Assembly (NCBI RefSeq): GCF_039535785.1
Contig: NZ_BAAAXV010000009.1
Span: 1,054,001 to 1,118,000 of the forward strand
Source: Nonomuraea helvata
Lineage (GTDB): Bacteria > Actinomycetota > Actinomycetes > Streptosporangiales > Streptosporangiaceae
Length of the DNA: 64,000 nt
Reading direction: 5' to 3'
Part shown: piece after piece, positions 40,645 through 49,542 of the stretch
How positions within the stretch are numbered: position 1 is the first letter of the stretch
Layout: the number at the start of each line of letters is the position of its first letter
Notes under the pieces: generated by a model
The model's input: only the letters and a program-made list of their open reading frames with translations
The model's database searches: none
What the model was told of the DNA's origin: nothing
Translations under genes and position numbers: made by a program

Positions 40645-41948
40645 ACGTGGTAGGAGCTCTCGGCCTCGAAGGTGTCGGTGAACCGCCCCGACCCGTCCAC
40701 GGGGACGCTGCGGTTCTCGAAGAGGACCTCCACCTGGCCGGGCGCCAGTCCTCGAGGCAGCGTGAACGTGTACGCCCCCGGCTTCCCCGACCGCGACGGC
40801 ATCGCGAACAGGTAGTAGGAGCCGTCGTACGCCTTGAGCATCGTGTCCACGCCTCGCCCGAAGTCGTACTGGAGCGACTGCGTGTTGAGCACCGGGGCGA
40901 GCTCCTTGATCTGCTTGTTCACCTCGATGACCGCGGGCCTGGTGTGCGCGCCGCAGGCGTCGCGCAGGACGTGCTGGCTCTGGCAGGGACCGCCGAAGCT
41001 GTGGTTGAAGTAGACGATCCCCCTGGCCTCGTGGATCAGTGAGTTCATGACGGCGCCCTTGACCTCGGCGGGCTCGATCCGGCGCTTGTCCTCGGCGGCG
41101 GGCTGTCCCGCCTCGACGAAGGCGTAGATGGGCTGGCGTCTGCCGTCCATGGCGTCCAGCCGGCGCTGCCGGTCGATGAGCATGCCGTAGTTCGCCGCCC
41201 GCCGGCACGAGTCCGCGGGCATCCGCAAGGAGTTCTGGGCGTCCAGGCAGGCGTAGTAGCTGGTGTACCAGTAGACGTCCAGTGAGACGAGGTCGGTGTA
41301 GTCGTTGACGAACCTGCCGGCCTGCCGGTCGTTCTGCCAGATCATGACGCCTTTGCCGTAGTTGGCGTAGTGCGGCCGGCCGTCCTTGGGCAGCCGGTCC
41401 TTGAGCGTCTTCATGACGGTATAGCCGCAGCGTTCCTTGTGCGGGTCGTCCGGGATGCACAGGGCTCCCTGGCCGGGGAAGTTGCCCGTCCAGCCGTCGC
41501 CGCCGGCGCCGGCCCACATGTCGGCCTCGTCGGTGATCAGCCAGGCCACGGTCTCCTGGCCGTAGCCGTTCAGCGGCTTGCCGGGGATGGCGAACATGCC
41601 GTTCTTCCTGATCAGCGCCATGTCGCTGCTCTCGGTCAGCTCGACGTAGGTGTTGATGCCGGCCTCGCGGTCCTTGTTCACGTCGTCCTGGCTGGTGACC
41701 GACTCGTACCAGACGCCCACGGGGAAGAACGCGGGATTCGTCCATCCGGCTGCCTTGGTGGCCGGGAAACGGTCATAGTAGGCGGGGCCGCCTTCCCAGG
41801 GGACGCGCGGGAGCTGGGCGGCCGGCGGGCTGGAGCCGGCGCCGGGCGAGGGCCGCGGGTCGCGGGTCACGCCCTGGGAGATGCCCATGACCGCCCACAC
41901 CAGGATCCCCACGACGGCGAGCACCAGAACGCCCAGGGTCGCCCGCAT
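40626..41948 (-). CDS. Membrane-anchored glycoside-hydrolase-like protein
   Basis: 440 residues from ATG 41948, overlapping the upstream glycosyltransferase stop. One N-terminal anchor or uncleaved signal (LGVLVLAVVGILVWAVMGI) precedes a Pro/Ser-rich stretch. A ~300-residue domain reads like a TIM-barrel surface glycosidase (FFPVGVWYESVTSQDDVNKD, LVSLDVYWYTSYYACLD, IYAFVEAGQPA, GIVYFNHSFGG). A small beta domain ends the protein (PGQVEVLFENRSVPVDGSG). It would act outside the cell on the polymer made by the cluster, but the linkage is unknown. It is the last gene of the tagA-glycosyltransferase unit. Confidence 0.7.
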   Translation of the reverse strand: MRATLGVLVLAVVGILVWAVMGISQGVTRDPRPSPGAGSSPPAAQLPRVPWEGGPAYYDRFPATKAAGWTNPAFFPVGVWYESVTSQDDVNKDREAGINTYVELTESSDMALIRKNGMFAIPGKPLNGYGQETVAWLITDEADMWAGAGGDGWTGNFPGQGALCIPDDPHKERCGYTVMKTLKDRLPKDGRPHYANYGKGVMIWQNDRQAGRFVNDYTDLVSLDVYWYTSYYACLDAQNSLRMPADSCRRAANYGMLIDRQRRLDAMDGRRQPIYAFVEAGQPAAEDKRRIEPAEVKGAVMNSLIHEARGIVYFNHSFGGPCQSQHVLRDACGAHTRPAVIEVNKQIKELAPVLNTQSLQYDFGRGVDTMLKAYDGSYYLFAMPSRSGKPGAYTFTLPRGLAPGQVEVLFENRSVPVDGSGRFTDTFEAESSYHVYKIRA

Positions 41949-43996
41949 CAGTGTTCGCCCTCCGCCAGCTCCATGAGCTCGCGCGCTCGCGACGACCAGG
42001 ACATGTCCAGCACGGACTCCCGCAGCTCGGCGGCGGGCTTGGGGCCGCCCTCGGCTAACGCGATCTTGATGGTCTCGACGAACCGTTCGGGGGTGGCGGC
42101 GATTGCGACCCTGTCGCGGTAGTGGGCCAGCTCCGGGAAGTCGGTGCTGACGACGGGCAGGCCCAGAGCCAGGTATTCCTTGAGCTTGATGGGGTTCGCG
42201 TGGCGGATCCAGGCATTGTCCTGCCACGGCATGATCGCCACGTCGAAGCCGGAGGCGTACGCCGGGATCCGCTCGTACGGCAGAAAGCCGAACCAGTGGA
42301 CGTTGGGATACTTGGTCAGCCGGTCCATCTGCACGGTGGCGTCCCCGATGAGCACCAGCGACGCCTGCGGCAGCTCGGCCGCGACGCGTTCGAGCAGGTC
42401 GACGTCGACCACGAACTCGTCGATCGCGCCGAAGAAACCCACGCGCGGCCCCGGGACGGCGGCCAGGTCGGCGGGCAGGTCCGAGGTCCTGGTGAAGTGG
42501 TCGATGTCCACACCGTGGTCGAGGAAGTGCGCGCGCTCTCCGGTGATCGGCCGTTCCTCGTCCATCAGTGCCCTGCTGACGTAGACGACGCGGTCGGCGC
42601 GAGCGAGCAGCTCCCGCTCCATCTCCTCGATGGTGGTGGTGTCGGCCTCGGGAAAGGCCGAATGCCGGTCGGAGCGGTTGTAGACGAGCGAGCGCCGGGC
42701 CATCGGCCGTACCACGTCCCAGGCCGTGGGCAGGGTCACCACGAACACCGGCCGGCGCAGCCCGAGCACCCGGCACACCGCCCGGACCTGGGCCCGGACC
42801 AGCAGCGCGTTGACGCGGCGCATCAGGGGCGAGCCGTAGAACGGCAGCGGCAGCGGCGACATGACGTGGAAGCCGGGCAGCGGCCGGCGGACGAACTTGG
42901 CCACGCTGCGGAGCTTGCGCAGGATGCGCCGGGTGACCTGGGTGGACGTGCCCGGTGTCGGCATGCGCATGCCGATGCTGTTGACCACGAGCACCTTGCG
43001 GTGCGCGGCGATCGAGCGCATGAGCTGGAAGTCGGAGTGCGCCTGGTTGTGGTACCACCAGTCCTGGGCGGAGAAGCAGACGTAACCGGGCAGCGCGGGC
43101 TTCTCGGGACCAGGGGGCCATTCGGGCATGCGGATCAGGGCGCGTAACGCGGCTCTGTGCTTGCGCCCACCCGTACGGCCCCTCGCGAGGGCGCGCGACG
43201 CCTCGTTGAGCAGGGCCGCCCCGCGCATGACCAGCGCCGCGAGCCGTCCGTGCCGCTCGCGGTGCAGCCTGACCCGGTTGGCCGTCGCCAGCGCCCACAG
43301 GAAGCTGGACGTCGACTGCTCGCCGCCCAGGTGCACGGCGTGCGCCCGGGGCTCGTAGCGGACGGCGAAGCCGCGGTCTCCGGCCCGGAGCATGTACTCG
43401 GTCTCCTCCGAGTACAGGAAGTAGCGCTCGTCGAGCGGACCCAGCTCGTCCAGGCAGGCGCGGGAGGCCAGCCAGGCCGCGCCGGTCGCCCAGTCGGCGG
43501 TTCCCGGCCGCTCGTACGCCTCCGCCGCCACGACCAGCTCCCCCAGCGCCGGGACGCGCCCCGCCCGGTAGCCGCCGAGCAGCGCCTCGCCCAGCGCCCT
43601 CAGCACGGTGGGCCGCCTGCGCAGAGAGACGTGCAGGCTGCCGTCCTCGGCGGTGAGTCTCGGAGCCGCGATCCCGGTTCCCGGCACGTCCAGCGCCTCG
43701 CGCAGAGCCGGGATCGAGCCGGGGGCGAGCCGGATGTCCGGGTTCAGCACCAGCACGTCGCAGCCGGGCGCGGCGGCGATGCCCGCGTTCACTCCGGCGG
43801 CGAATCCCGCGTTGCGGCCCATGGGGACCACCTCGACGGCGGGCATCGCCTCGCGTGCCCGGTCGAGCGTGGCGTCGGCCGACCCGTTGTCCACCACGAT
43901 CACCCGGGCGTCCTCCGCGCCGGCGGCGGGCAGCGAGCGCAGGCAGTCGCCGACGACCTGCTCACTGAAGTACGTGACGATCACTATCGCCAGCAT
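41948..43996 (-). CDS. Fused GT2-GT4 bifunctional glycosyltransferase
   Basis: 682 residues in one uninterrupted frame from ATG 43996. Residues ~1-290 form a GT2 rhamnosyltransferase-like domain (LAIVIVTYFSEQVVGDCLRS, VDNGSADATLD, LNPDIRLAPGSIPALREALD). Residues ~310-682 form a GT4/GT1-like domain (VCFSAQDWWYHNQAHSDFQL, GPRVGFFGAIDEFVVDVDLL, HWFGFLPYERIPAYASGFDV, NPIKLKEYLALGLPVVSTD). An internal ATG at the junction could allow a separate second protein, but no stop or ribosome-binding site separates the halves. Each half probably adds one sugar to the growing repeat unit. The gene follows the tagA-like gene by two bases. Confidence 0.87.
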   Translation of the reverse strand: MLAIVIVTYFSEQVVGDCLRSLPAAGAEDARVIVVDNGSADATLDRAREAMPAVEVVPMGRNAGFAAGVNAGIAAAPGCDVLVLNPDIRLAPGSIPALREALDVPGTGIAAPRLTAEDGSLHVSLRRRPTVLRALGEALLGGYRAGRVPALGELVVAAEAYERPGTADWATGAAWLASRACLDELGPLDERYFLYSEETEYMLRAGDRGFAVRYEPRAHAVHLGGEQSTSSFLWALATANRVRLHRERHGRLAALVMRGAALLNEASRALARGRTGGRKHRAALRALIRMPEWPPGPEKPALPGYVCFSAQDWWYHNQAHSDFQLMRSIAAHRKVLVVNSIGMRMPTPGTSTQVTRRILRKLRSVAKFVRRPLPGFHVMSPLPLPFYGSPLMRRVNALLVRAQVRAVCRVLGLRRPVFVVTLPTAWDVVRPMARRSLVYNRSDRHSAFPEADTTTIEEMERELLARADRVVYVSRALMDEERPITGERAHFLDHGVDIDHFTRTSDLPADLAAVPGPRVGFFGAIDEFVVDVDLLERVAAELPQASLVLIGDATVQMDRLTKYPNVHWFGFLPYERIPAYASGFDVAIMPWQDNAWIRHANPIKLKEYLALGLPVVSTDFPELAHYRDRVAIAATPERFVETIKIALAEGGPKPAAELRESVLDMSWSSRARELMELAEGEH

Positions 43997-43998
43997 GC

Positions 43999-44745
43999 TC
44001 ACCTTCCCAGGAGGCGGACGCGGAGCGCGCCGGTCAGCAGGCGCACGGCGAAGGGCAGGTCGTCGACCAGGTAGCGGCGGGCCAGACGACGCGGTTCCAG
44101 TACGAGCCGGTGCAGCCATTCGCCGCCGCTGCGCTGGAGGAACCCGGGGGCGCGGCGGAACTGCCCCGCGGCCATCGGGATGCCCGCGCCGCAGCCCAGG
44201 AACCAGGCATCGGGCAGCTCCGCGCGCAGGTCGAGGATGGTCCGTTCCTGCTTGGGGAACCCGAGGCCGACCAGTACGAGGTCGGGGCGGGCCGCGCGGA
44301 CGAGCTCGGTGACGTCGCGTCGGGCCGCCGGGTCGGCGTCGAAGCCGTACGGCGGAGAGTGCGCTCCCGCGATCCGCAACGACGGGTAACGTTCCAAAAG
44401 CGCCGCCGCGGCAGCCTCCGGCACGCCGCTGCTGCCGCCCAGCAGGTAGACGGACCGGCCGTCCCGCGCGGCGCGCTCGGACAGCGAGTGGACGAGCGAG
44501 GAGCCGGCCACCCGTTCCGGGATCGCAGTCCCGGCCAGGCGGCCCGCCCACACCACCGGCATGCCGTCGGCGACGACCAGCTCGGACCGGCCGACGAGGT
44601 CGGCCAGCGCGGGGTCGCGGGTGGCGGCTCTGACGATGTCCACGTTCGCGGTGAGGATCGCGCCGCCCCGGCCATCGGCCCAGGCCCGGGAGACGTGGTC
44701 GGCGACCCCGGCCTCGGTGATGCTCATGACGTGGATCGCTCCCAC
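43999..44745 (-). CDS. WecG/TagA/CpsF-family glycosyltransferase (GT26)
   Basis: 248 residues from GTG 44745. The frame is open to ATG 44874, but a promoter-like element at 44841-44871 makes that start impossible. Rare ATT 44793, with AAGGAG 7 bases upstream, is another candidate. Family motifs are GGAILTANVDIVRAATRDP, ELVVADGMPVVWAGRL, YLLGGSSGVPEAAAAALLER, DLVLVGLGFPKQE and the end region GEWLHRLVLEPRRLARRYL. Such enzymes transfer N-acetylmannosamine(uronate)-type sugars to a lipid-linked acceptor. It is the first gene of a three-gene unit with the fused glycosyltransferase and the glycosidase-like protein. Confidence 0.85.
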   Translation of the reverse strand: MGAIHVMSITEAGVADHVSRAWADGRGGAILTANVDIVRAATRDPALADLVGRSELVVADGMPVVWAGRLAGTAIPERVAGSSLVHSLSERAARDGRSVYLLGGSSGVPEAAAAALLERYPSLRIAGAHSPPYGFDADPAARRDVTELVRAARPDLVLVGLGFPKQERTILDLRAELPDAWFLGCGAGIPMAAGQFRRAPGFLQRSGGEWLHRLVLEPRRLARRYLVDDLPFAVRLLTGALRVRLLGR

Positions 44746-44840
44746 GCGTACTCGCGCGGGAGGTCTGATGTTCCCGAAAGGCTCCGCCGGAATGTCCCCG
44801 CTCCTTCTTCTGGCCGAGCCACATCCCGACCCTTCCGTGA

Positions 44841-44871
44841 GGTCATCGGCATTTCCGAGATTTCCGTTACG
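44841..44871 (-). promoter_or_regulatory. ECF-type promoter upstream of the tagA-like gene
   Basis: -35 CGTAACG (44871-44865), 16-base spacer, -10 CGATGACC (44848-44841). It matches the spacing and hexamers of four other elements in the cluster and resembles the BldN consensus CGTAAC-N16-CGTTGA. Confidence 0.65.
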
Positions 44872-44915
44872 CATGGGTCTGGCAGGAAGTACGGCGCAGC
44901 TAGGAGTATGTGGGC

Positions 44916-45464
44916 ATGAGAGTGGAGCGAGGCGCCCTGGAGGGCGTTCTTCTCTTCGTCCCGACCCCGCACCACGACGACCGGGGACTGTTCACCCGGA
45001 CGTTCGACGCGGCGGTGGCGAAGGAGCACGGGCTCGATCCGGCCGCGTTCATCCAGGACAGTCAGTCCCGCTCGCGCCTGGGCACGATCAGGGCGCTGCA
45101 CGGACGTACCGGGCAGGGCGAGGCCAAGCTGGTCAGGTGCGCCCGCGGCGCGATCCACGACGTGCTGGTGGACGCCCGGCCGGGCTCGCCGACGTACGGC
45201 CGGAGCATGAGCGTGGTGCTCGACGACGAGACGTTCGCCTGCCTGTACGTGCCCGCGGGCCTGCTCCACGGCTTCCAGGCGCTCACCGAGCAGGCCGACA
45301 CCTGCTACCGGATCGACCGGGAGCACGACCCGTCCGAGGACATCTCCGTGCGTTTTGACGACCCGGACCTCGCCATCGCCTGGCCGCTGCCGGTGACGTC
45401 GATCAGCTCTCGGGATCTCTCCGCCGGGTCGTGGAAGGAGGCACAGGCGCGGCTGCTCGGGTGA
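44916..45464 (+). CDS. RmlC-like NDP-sugar 3,5-epimerase
   Basis: 182 residues from ATG 44916, with TAGGAG 9 bases upstream. The cupin carries DDRGLFTRTFDAAVA, then IRALHGRTGQGEAKLVRC with the catalytic His, DVLVDARPGSPTYGRSMSVV and VPAGLLHGFQALT. It resembles dTDP-4-dehydrorhamnose 3,5-epimerase, but a second, more canonical copy lies at 60845-61423, so this one may act on another 4-keto sugar. Its 3' end overlaps the convergent wzy-like gene by 62 bases, an unusually long overlap. Confidence 0.85.
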   Translation: MRVERGALEGVLLFVPTPHHDDRGLFTRTFDAAVAKEHGLDPAAFIQDSQSRSRLGTIRALHGRTGQGEAKLVRCARGAIHDVLVDARPGSPTYGRSMSVVLDDETFACLYVPAGLLHGFQALTEQADTCYRIDREHDPSEDISVRFDDPDLAIAWPLPVTSISSRDLSAGSWKEAQARLLG

Positions 45465-46761
45465 ACCTGGCGTGCCGCATCAACGCGCCCGCCGAGCCCA
45501 CCAGCAGGAACGACAGCCCGGTGATCACGGCGTACGAGCGCAGGTCGAAAGTGGCCGCGCCGATGAGCGGCACCACCAGGCAGGCCGCCAGCGTCAGCCC
45601 GAGATCGCGGTCGGCGGGGTCGGAGAGCAGGTGCCTGGCGTGCAGCGCGGACCAGATCCCGGCGGCGAAGAGGCCGGCGAAGGCGAGCACCCCGATGATC
45701 CCGGTCTCCACCGTCGTGAGGATGTACTGGTTGTCGAAGACCAGGTATTTGGGGGCGTACCAGGTGCCGAGGCCACGGCCCAGCCAGGGGTGCCTGCCGA
45801 TCTCTTCGGCGGCGGCGGCGTAGTCCATGGTCCTCCAGCGCAGGCTGGAGTCGTTGGACAGGTTGGTGAACAGGTCGATGATGGCCCCGAGCACGCCGGG
45901 CACCACCACCTTGACCGCCCCCAGGAACAGCAGCATCGCTCCGAGCGCGAGCAGGCGCCGCGTCCGCGGCCAGCCGATCAGCAGCACCACAGTGGCGCCC
46001 GCCAGACCGACGAAGGCCGAGCGCGATACCGAGAAGACCATCCCGGCCGCGATCAGGCCCGCGCAGGCCCACCAGCGCAGGGACGGCCTGCCCTGCTCGC
46101 GGGCGCGGAAGGCGAGGTGCAGGGCGATCGGAAGGATCATCGCGCACATGACCGCGAACTCGATGGGATGCCCGGTGGTCGCAGCCACCCTGCTCAGCCC
46201 GTTTCGCTCCAGGATGAACAGCTCCTCCTGGGTGAACCGCAGACCGGGCAGGACCATGTACCTGGTGGGGTCGAACTTGAACAGGAACTGCACCGCCCCG
46301 ATCACGCCGAGGACCGCCCCCATCACGGCGACGGCCCTCAGGATGACGTCGAGCCTGGCCCTGCCGCGCACCCCGTCCACGATGAGCAGCACGACACCGA
46401 TCATCGCCATCGCGGTCACGAGCATGTGGTCGGCAAGCTCGAGCTCGTCCCTGGGCAGGTTGCCGGCCGTCGCATAGGCGTACGTGGCCACCAGCGAGGC
46501 GACATAGACGAACACCGCGCTGCGGACCAGCGTCCGGCCCTTGGCCGCGCCCAGCGTGTCGGTGAAGTGCGAGCAGAGCCACCACACCAGGGCGAACAGG
46601 CCCACGGCCTCGGCCGGCGTGATCGCGAACGACAGTCCGCGGAAGACCAGCCGCGCCGGGACGATCATCAGGATCGCCACGAACACGACGCCGACCGTCG
46701 CGCCGTCGGCGGGATACGGCCTGGCCAGCACGGGCCTCGCGGTGACGGCGGGGGCGCTCAT
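45403..46761 (-). CDS. O-antigen polymerase/ligase-like membrane protein (Wzy/WaaL type)
   Basis: 452 residues with about eleven to twelve membrane helices. The large extracytoplasmic loop and the helices around SRSAFVGLAGATVVLLIGWP and LGRGLGTWYAPKYLVFDNQY resemble the Wzy_C region, where conserved Arg and His act in polymerising or ligating sugars on a lipid carrier. The start ATG 46761 overlaps the wzz1 stop by ATGA, so the two are coupled. It probably joins repeat units after flipping. The last ~20 residues are Pro/Arg-rich and overlap the opposite-strand epimerase-like gene. Confidence 0.82.
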   Translation of the reverse strand: MSAPAVTARPVLARPYPADGATVGVVFVAILMIVPARLVFRGLSFAITPAEAVGLFALVWWLCSHFTDTLGAAKGRTLVRSAVFVYVASLVATYAYATAGNLPRDELELADHMLVTAMAMIGVVLLIVDGVRGRARLDVILRAVAVMGAVLGVIGAVQFLFKFDPTRYMVLPGLRFTQEELFILERNGLSRVAATTGHPIEFAVMCAMILPIALHLAFRAREQGRPSLRWWACAGLIAAGMVFSVSRSAFVGLAGATVVLLIGWPRTRRLLALGAMLLFLGAVKVVVPGVLGAIIDLFTNLSNDSSLRWRTMDYAAAAEEIGRHPWLGRGLGTWYAPKYLVFDNQYILTTVETGIIGVLAFAGLFAAGIWSALHARHLLSDPADRDLGLTLAACLVVPLIGAATFDLRSYAVITGLSFLLVGSAGALMRHARFTRAAAPVPPSTTRRRDPES

Positions 46762-47483
46762 GAGCGCAGCGCCAGCGGCTCGTCCCGCGGGGCGGAGGCG
46801 GCCGGCTCTTCCGGCGCCGGCTCACCCTGCCGCCTGCGGCGCAGCCCCGTCGCGACGCTCTCCGCGGCGAATCCGGCGGTGAGGCCGGCGAACAGGCCGA
46901 GCACCAGGACCGCCGCGGCCGAGCGGCTCTTCCCGCCACGCTGCTCCTGCGGAGAGGTCGGCGGCACCATCTCCGTCAGCTGGATGTACGTGCTCGGCGG
47001 CGCCTGGACCAGCTTCTGGCGCGCGGCCAGCTCGATCTTGGCCTGCTGGACCAGCTTGACGGCGAGCGCGTGGGCCGTCTCCGCCGAGGGGCTCTTGACG
47101 TCGATGATCACGAAGGGGCCGTTGGCCAGCAACTCAGGGTTTGGGCTGCCGTTGTGGACGATGTACGTCGTCTGGCCGCCCGGCGGCGCCCCGAGCCTGG
47201 CCGCCGTCTCCGGCGCGCTGAGCGCCTGCAGCAGGATCGAGGCGGAGACGTTGAGCGCGCCGTTGTAGTTGAGCAGCGGGTTGGTCCGCGGGTTCGGGTA
47301 GTCGGGATTCGATGGAACGCTCCCGCCCGAGACCGGCACGGTGAGCACGAGCACCGCGTTCGACTGGTAGATGGTCGGGATCGTTCTGTATACGGCGAAC
47401 GACACGCCCAGGGCCAGCAGGAACGCGGGCACGGTGACGTACCATCGCCGGATCACGACCAGGACTGTCCCCCAGAAGTCCAA
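46758..47483 (-). CDS. Wzz-like chain-length/polysaccharide co-polymerase protein (copy 1)
   Basis: 241 residues from TTG 47483, chosen because GGAAGGAA precedes it. The resulting start (LDFWGTVLVVIRRWY) aligns with the start of the second Wzz-like protein (MEFWKAILGLARQKF), and a promoter element overlaps the upstream ATG 47528. Two membrane helices flank an extracytoplasmic domain (TIYQSNAVLVLTVPVSGG, NPLLNYNGALNVSASILLQA). The second helix is AAAVLVLGLFAGLTAGFAAE. No tyrosine-kinase domain is present. It is coupled to the wzy-like gene. Confidence 0.83.
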   Translation of the reverse strand: MDFWGTVLVVIRRWYVTVPAFLLALGVSFAVYRTIPTIYQSNAVLVLTVPVSGGSVPSNPDYPNPRTNPLLNYNGALNVSASILLQALSAPETAARLGAPPGGQTTYIVHNGSPNPELLANGPFVIIDVKSPSAETAHALAVKLVQQAKIELAARQKLVQAPPSTYIQLTEMVPPTSPQEQRGGKSRSAAAVLVLGLFAGLTAGFAAESVATGLRRRRQGEPAPEEPAASAPRDEPLALRS

Positions 47484-47523
47484 GACGTTTCCTTCCTGAG
47501 CCGGGATTACGGGCCTCGCCTGG

Positions 47524-47554
47524 GTCATCGGACATTCGGGTATCCGGCGTTACC
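47524..47554 (-). promoter_or_regulatory. ECF-type promoter for wzz1-wzy
   Basis: -35 GGTAACG (47554-47548), 17-base spacer, -10 CGATGAC at 47530-47524. It is one of two back-to-back elements in this gap, and the spacing is one base longer than in the others. Confidence 0.5.
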
Positions 47555-47562
47555 AGGAAATT

Positions 47563-47593
47563 TGTAACGAGATAACGGCATGTCCCGATGTCC
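47563..47593 (+). promoter_or_regulatory. ECF-type promoter for the 2OG oxygenase
   Basis: -35 TGTAACG (47563-47569), 16-base spacer, -10 CGATGTCC (47586-47593), 45 bases before the start codon. The same eight-base -10 appears with the same spacing upstream of wzz2. Confidence 0.65.
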
Positions 47594-47637
47594 GTCTCGG
47601 GGTATTTGCGGTCACTTCGAGGGTCGGGACGGCACCT

Positions 47638-48441
47638 ATGCAGCAGACGCAGAGCTTCACCTTCAACCGCGACGAGCTCCTTCCGCTCGCGGACAGCCTC
47701 CGGGAGAGCTTCACCAAGGCCAGCCCCTTCAGGCACGTGGTGATCGACGACTTCCTGCCCTCCGAAGTCCTGGAGCCGGTGCTCGCGGAGTTCCCGGAGC
47801 CGCGGGACGCCGAGTGGCAGCGCTTCGACAACGCCAAGGAGATCAAGCTCGCGCTGGCCGACACCGAGCGGATGGGCCCGGCGACCCGGCACCTGCTGGC
47901 CGAGTTCAACGGCCAGGTCTTCGTCGACTTCCTGGAGCGGCTCAGCGGCATCGAGCATCTCGTGTCCGATCCACACTACGACGGCGGGGGGCTGCACCAG
48001 ATCAAGCCGGGCGGATATCTCAAAGTGCACGTCGACTTCAACCGCCACCGCAGGCTCAACCTCGACCGCCGGCTGAACGGCCTGCTCTATCTCAACAAGG
48101 ACTGGGAGGAGTCGTACGGGGGCCACCTGCAGCTCTGGAACAAGGACATGACCCGGTGCGAGCACAAGATCCTGCCGGTGTTCAACCGGTTCGTGCTCTT
48201 CGCCACCACGGACGACGCCAACCACGGCCACCCGGAGCCGCTGACCTGTCCCGACGACCGCGCCCGCCGGTCGATGGCGCTGTACTACTACACCAACGGC
48301 CGCCCGGCCGACGAAACGCTCGACGAGCACGACACCAAGTTCAAGCAGCGGCCGGGCGAGGAGTGGAAGAGCAGCTTCCGTCAGACGGCCAAGCGGTGGG
48401 TGCCGCCCGCGCTCGCGGACCTGGTGTCGCGGCGCGGATAG
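47638..48441 (+). CDS. Fe(II)/2-oxoglutarate-dependent oxygenase (prolyl-4-hydroxylase-like)
   Basis: 267 residues from ATG 47638. The double-stranded beta-helix has the HxD iron motif in KVHVDFNRHRRLNLDRRLN, the distal His in DANHGHPEPL and the 2-oxoglutarate Arg in RRSMALYYYTNG. YLNKDWEESYGGHLQLWNKD is typical of the 2OG-FeII_Oxy_3 branch often found in surface-polysaccharide clusters. It probably hydroxylates a sugar, lipid or protein acceptor in the envelope; the target is unknown. The tail of the wzz2 gene converges 20 bases beyond it. Confidence 0.88.
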   Translation: MQQTQSFTFNRDELLPLADSLRESFTKASPFRHVVIDDFLPSEVLEPVLAEFPEPRDAEWQRFDNAKEIKLALADTERMGPATRHLLAEFNGQVFVDFLERLSGIEHLVSDPHYDGGGLHQIKPGGYLKVHVDFNRHRRLNLDRRLNGLLYLNKDWEESYGGHLQLWNKDMTRCEHKILPVFNRFVLFATTDDANHGHPEPLTCPDDRARRSMALYYYTNGRPADETLDEHDTKFKQRPGEEWKSSFRQTAKRWVPPALADLVSRRG

Positions 48442-48460
48442 CGGCGGGCGCGCGTGCGGG

Positions 48461-49372
48461 TCAGTTGTGATTGGCCCGCACCACGTCGATGGGACCCGTC
48501 TCGTCCAGGCCGCCCAGGCCCGGTCCCGTGCCGTTGGACGGGCTCGCCACCCGGAAGTTCTGCGTGGCCTTGACGTCCTCGGGTACGTGATCGGGATCTT
48601 CCTGGGGTGCGGGCTTCTCCTCCGGCTGCGGCTCCGCCGACGCGGAGACCGGCGTGGCAGTCGGCGTGGAGGCGATTTGCGGCTCCGCGGGCTCCGGCGC
48701 CGCCTTCGCCAGCCCCTGCAACCGCGCGGAAAGGGTCAGCTTCCGCCGTACGACCGCATACGCCGCGCCGAAGCCGATCACCGGGCCGAGCAGCGCGCCA
48801 CCGACCGCCCCCTGCAGCTTGGCCGACATGTCCGGCTCAGGACCGAGCCGTACGACGTCATCGAGCTGCACGAACGTGATGGGGTGCGCCTTCAGCTCGT
48901 TCTGCCGGTTCTCCAGCTCCTTCTTGAGCCGCTCCTGGGCCGCGCCCAGCACCTTGGTGGCCGTGCCCGGCGAGTCGCCCTCCACCTGGACGTAGACGAA
49001 GGGGCCCGTGGTGCCGACGCCCAGCAGGGTCGGGTTGCTGCGCCCGTCGTCGATGGTGAGCTGGGTGGGCCCGTCCTCGGTGACGCCGACGGACTTGAAC
49101 ACGTCGGGCGTGTTCATCGCCAGGATCAGGATGCTGGCGGTGGTCCGCAGGTCGTCGGAGAACTGCAGCAGCGGGTTCGTCTGTGCCAGCGGCTTGGTCC
49201 GATCGATCGAGCCGCCACCTGACGGCGCGACCAGGACCATGGAGACGCTGGCCACATAGCGCTCAGGTAACGCGAAATATCCGGCACATGCCAACGCCAC
49301 GGTCAGAACGGCCACCGGGATGCCGATGAACTTCTGACGGGCAAGGCCCAGAATGGCCTTCCAGAATTCCAT
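48461..49372 (-). CDS. Wzz-like chain-length/polysaccharide co-polymerase protein (copy 2)
   Basis: 303 residues from ATG 49372. An N-terminal helix (IPVAVLTVALACAGYFALP), an extracytoplasmic domain (YVASVSMVLVAPSGG, NPLLQFSDDLRTTASILILA) and a second helix (GAVGGALLGPVIGFGAAYAV) match copy 1 in order and wording. Unlike copy 1 it has a ~95-residue C-terminal tail rich in Pro, Glu and Ala (EPQPEEKPAPQEDPD). The pair suggests two chain-length modes or a hetero-oligomer. It has its own ECF-type promoter. Confidence 0.83.
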   Translation of the reverse strand: MEFWKAILGLARQKFIGIPVAVLTVALACAGYFALPERYVASVSMVLVAPSGGGSIDRTKPLAQTNPLLQFSDDLRTTASILILAMNTPDVFKSVGVTEDGPTQLTIDDGRSNPTLLGVGTTGPFVYVQVEGDSPGTATKVLGAAQERLKKELENRQNELKAHPITFVQLDDVVRLGPEPDMSAKLQGAVGGALLGPVIGFGAAYAVVRRKLTLSARLQGLAKAAPEPAEPQIASTPTATPVSASAEPQPEEKPAPQEDPDHVPEDVKATQNFRVASPSNGTGPGLGGLDETGPIDVVRANHN

Positions 49373-49437
49373 AAATCCCCAGCCCGATACTCACAGCAAC
49401 AGGGCGTCGCCATCCCCCGAAAAAACCGTTCCAATCA

Positions 49438-49468
49438 GGACATCGCCCTTATCGCGCCGCCCGTTACA
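49438..49468 (-). promoter_or_regulatory. ECF-type promoter for wzz2
   Basis: -35 TGTAACG (49468-49462), 16-base spacer, -10 CGATGTCC (49445-49438). A second TGTAACA lies 12 bases upstream (49480-49474). Confidence 0.65.
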
Positions 49469-49542
49469 GGACCTGTTACATGAGCCCGGCCTGTCCCGAT
49501 ATACCCCCGGTGGCCGAGAGCAGGCCGGTACGGGGGTGGGCA

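Noticed and set aside
44746..44874. ATG 44874 as the start of the tagA-like gene
   Set aside because: It lies upstream of the promoter element at 44841-44871, and the extra residues do not fit the family.
47484..47528. ATG 47528 as the start of wzz1
   Set aside because: The promoter -10 overlaps it, while TTG 47483 has a strong ribosome-binding site and aligns with wzz2.
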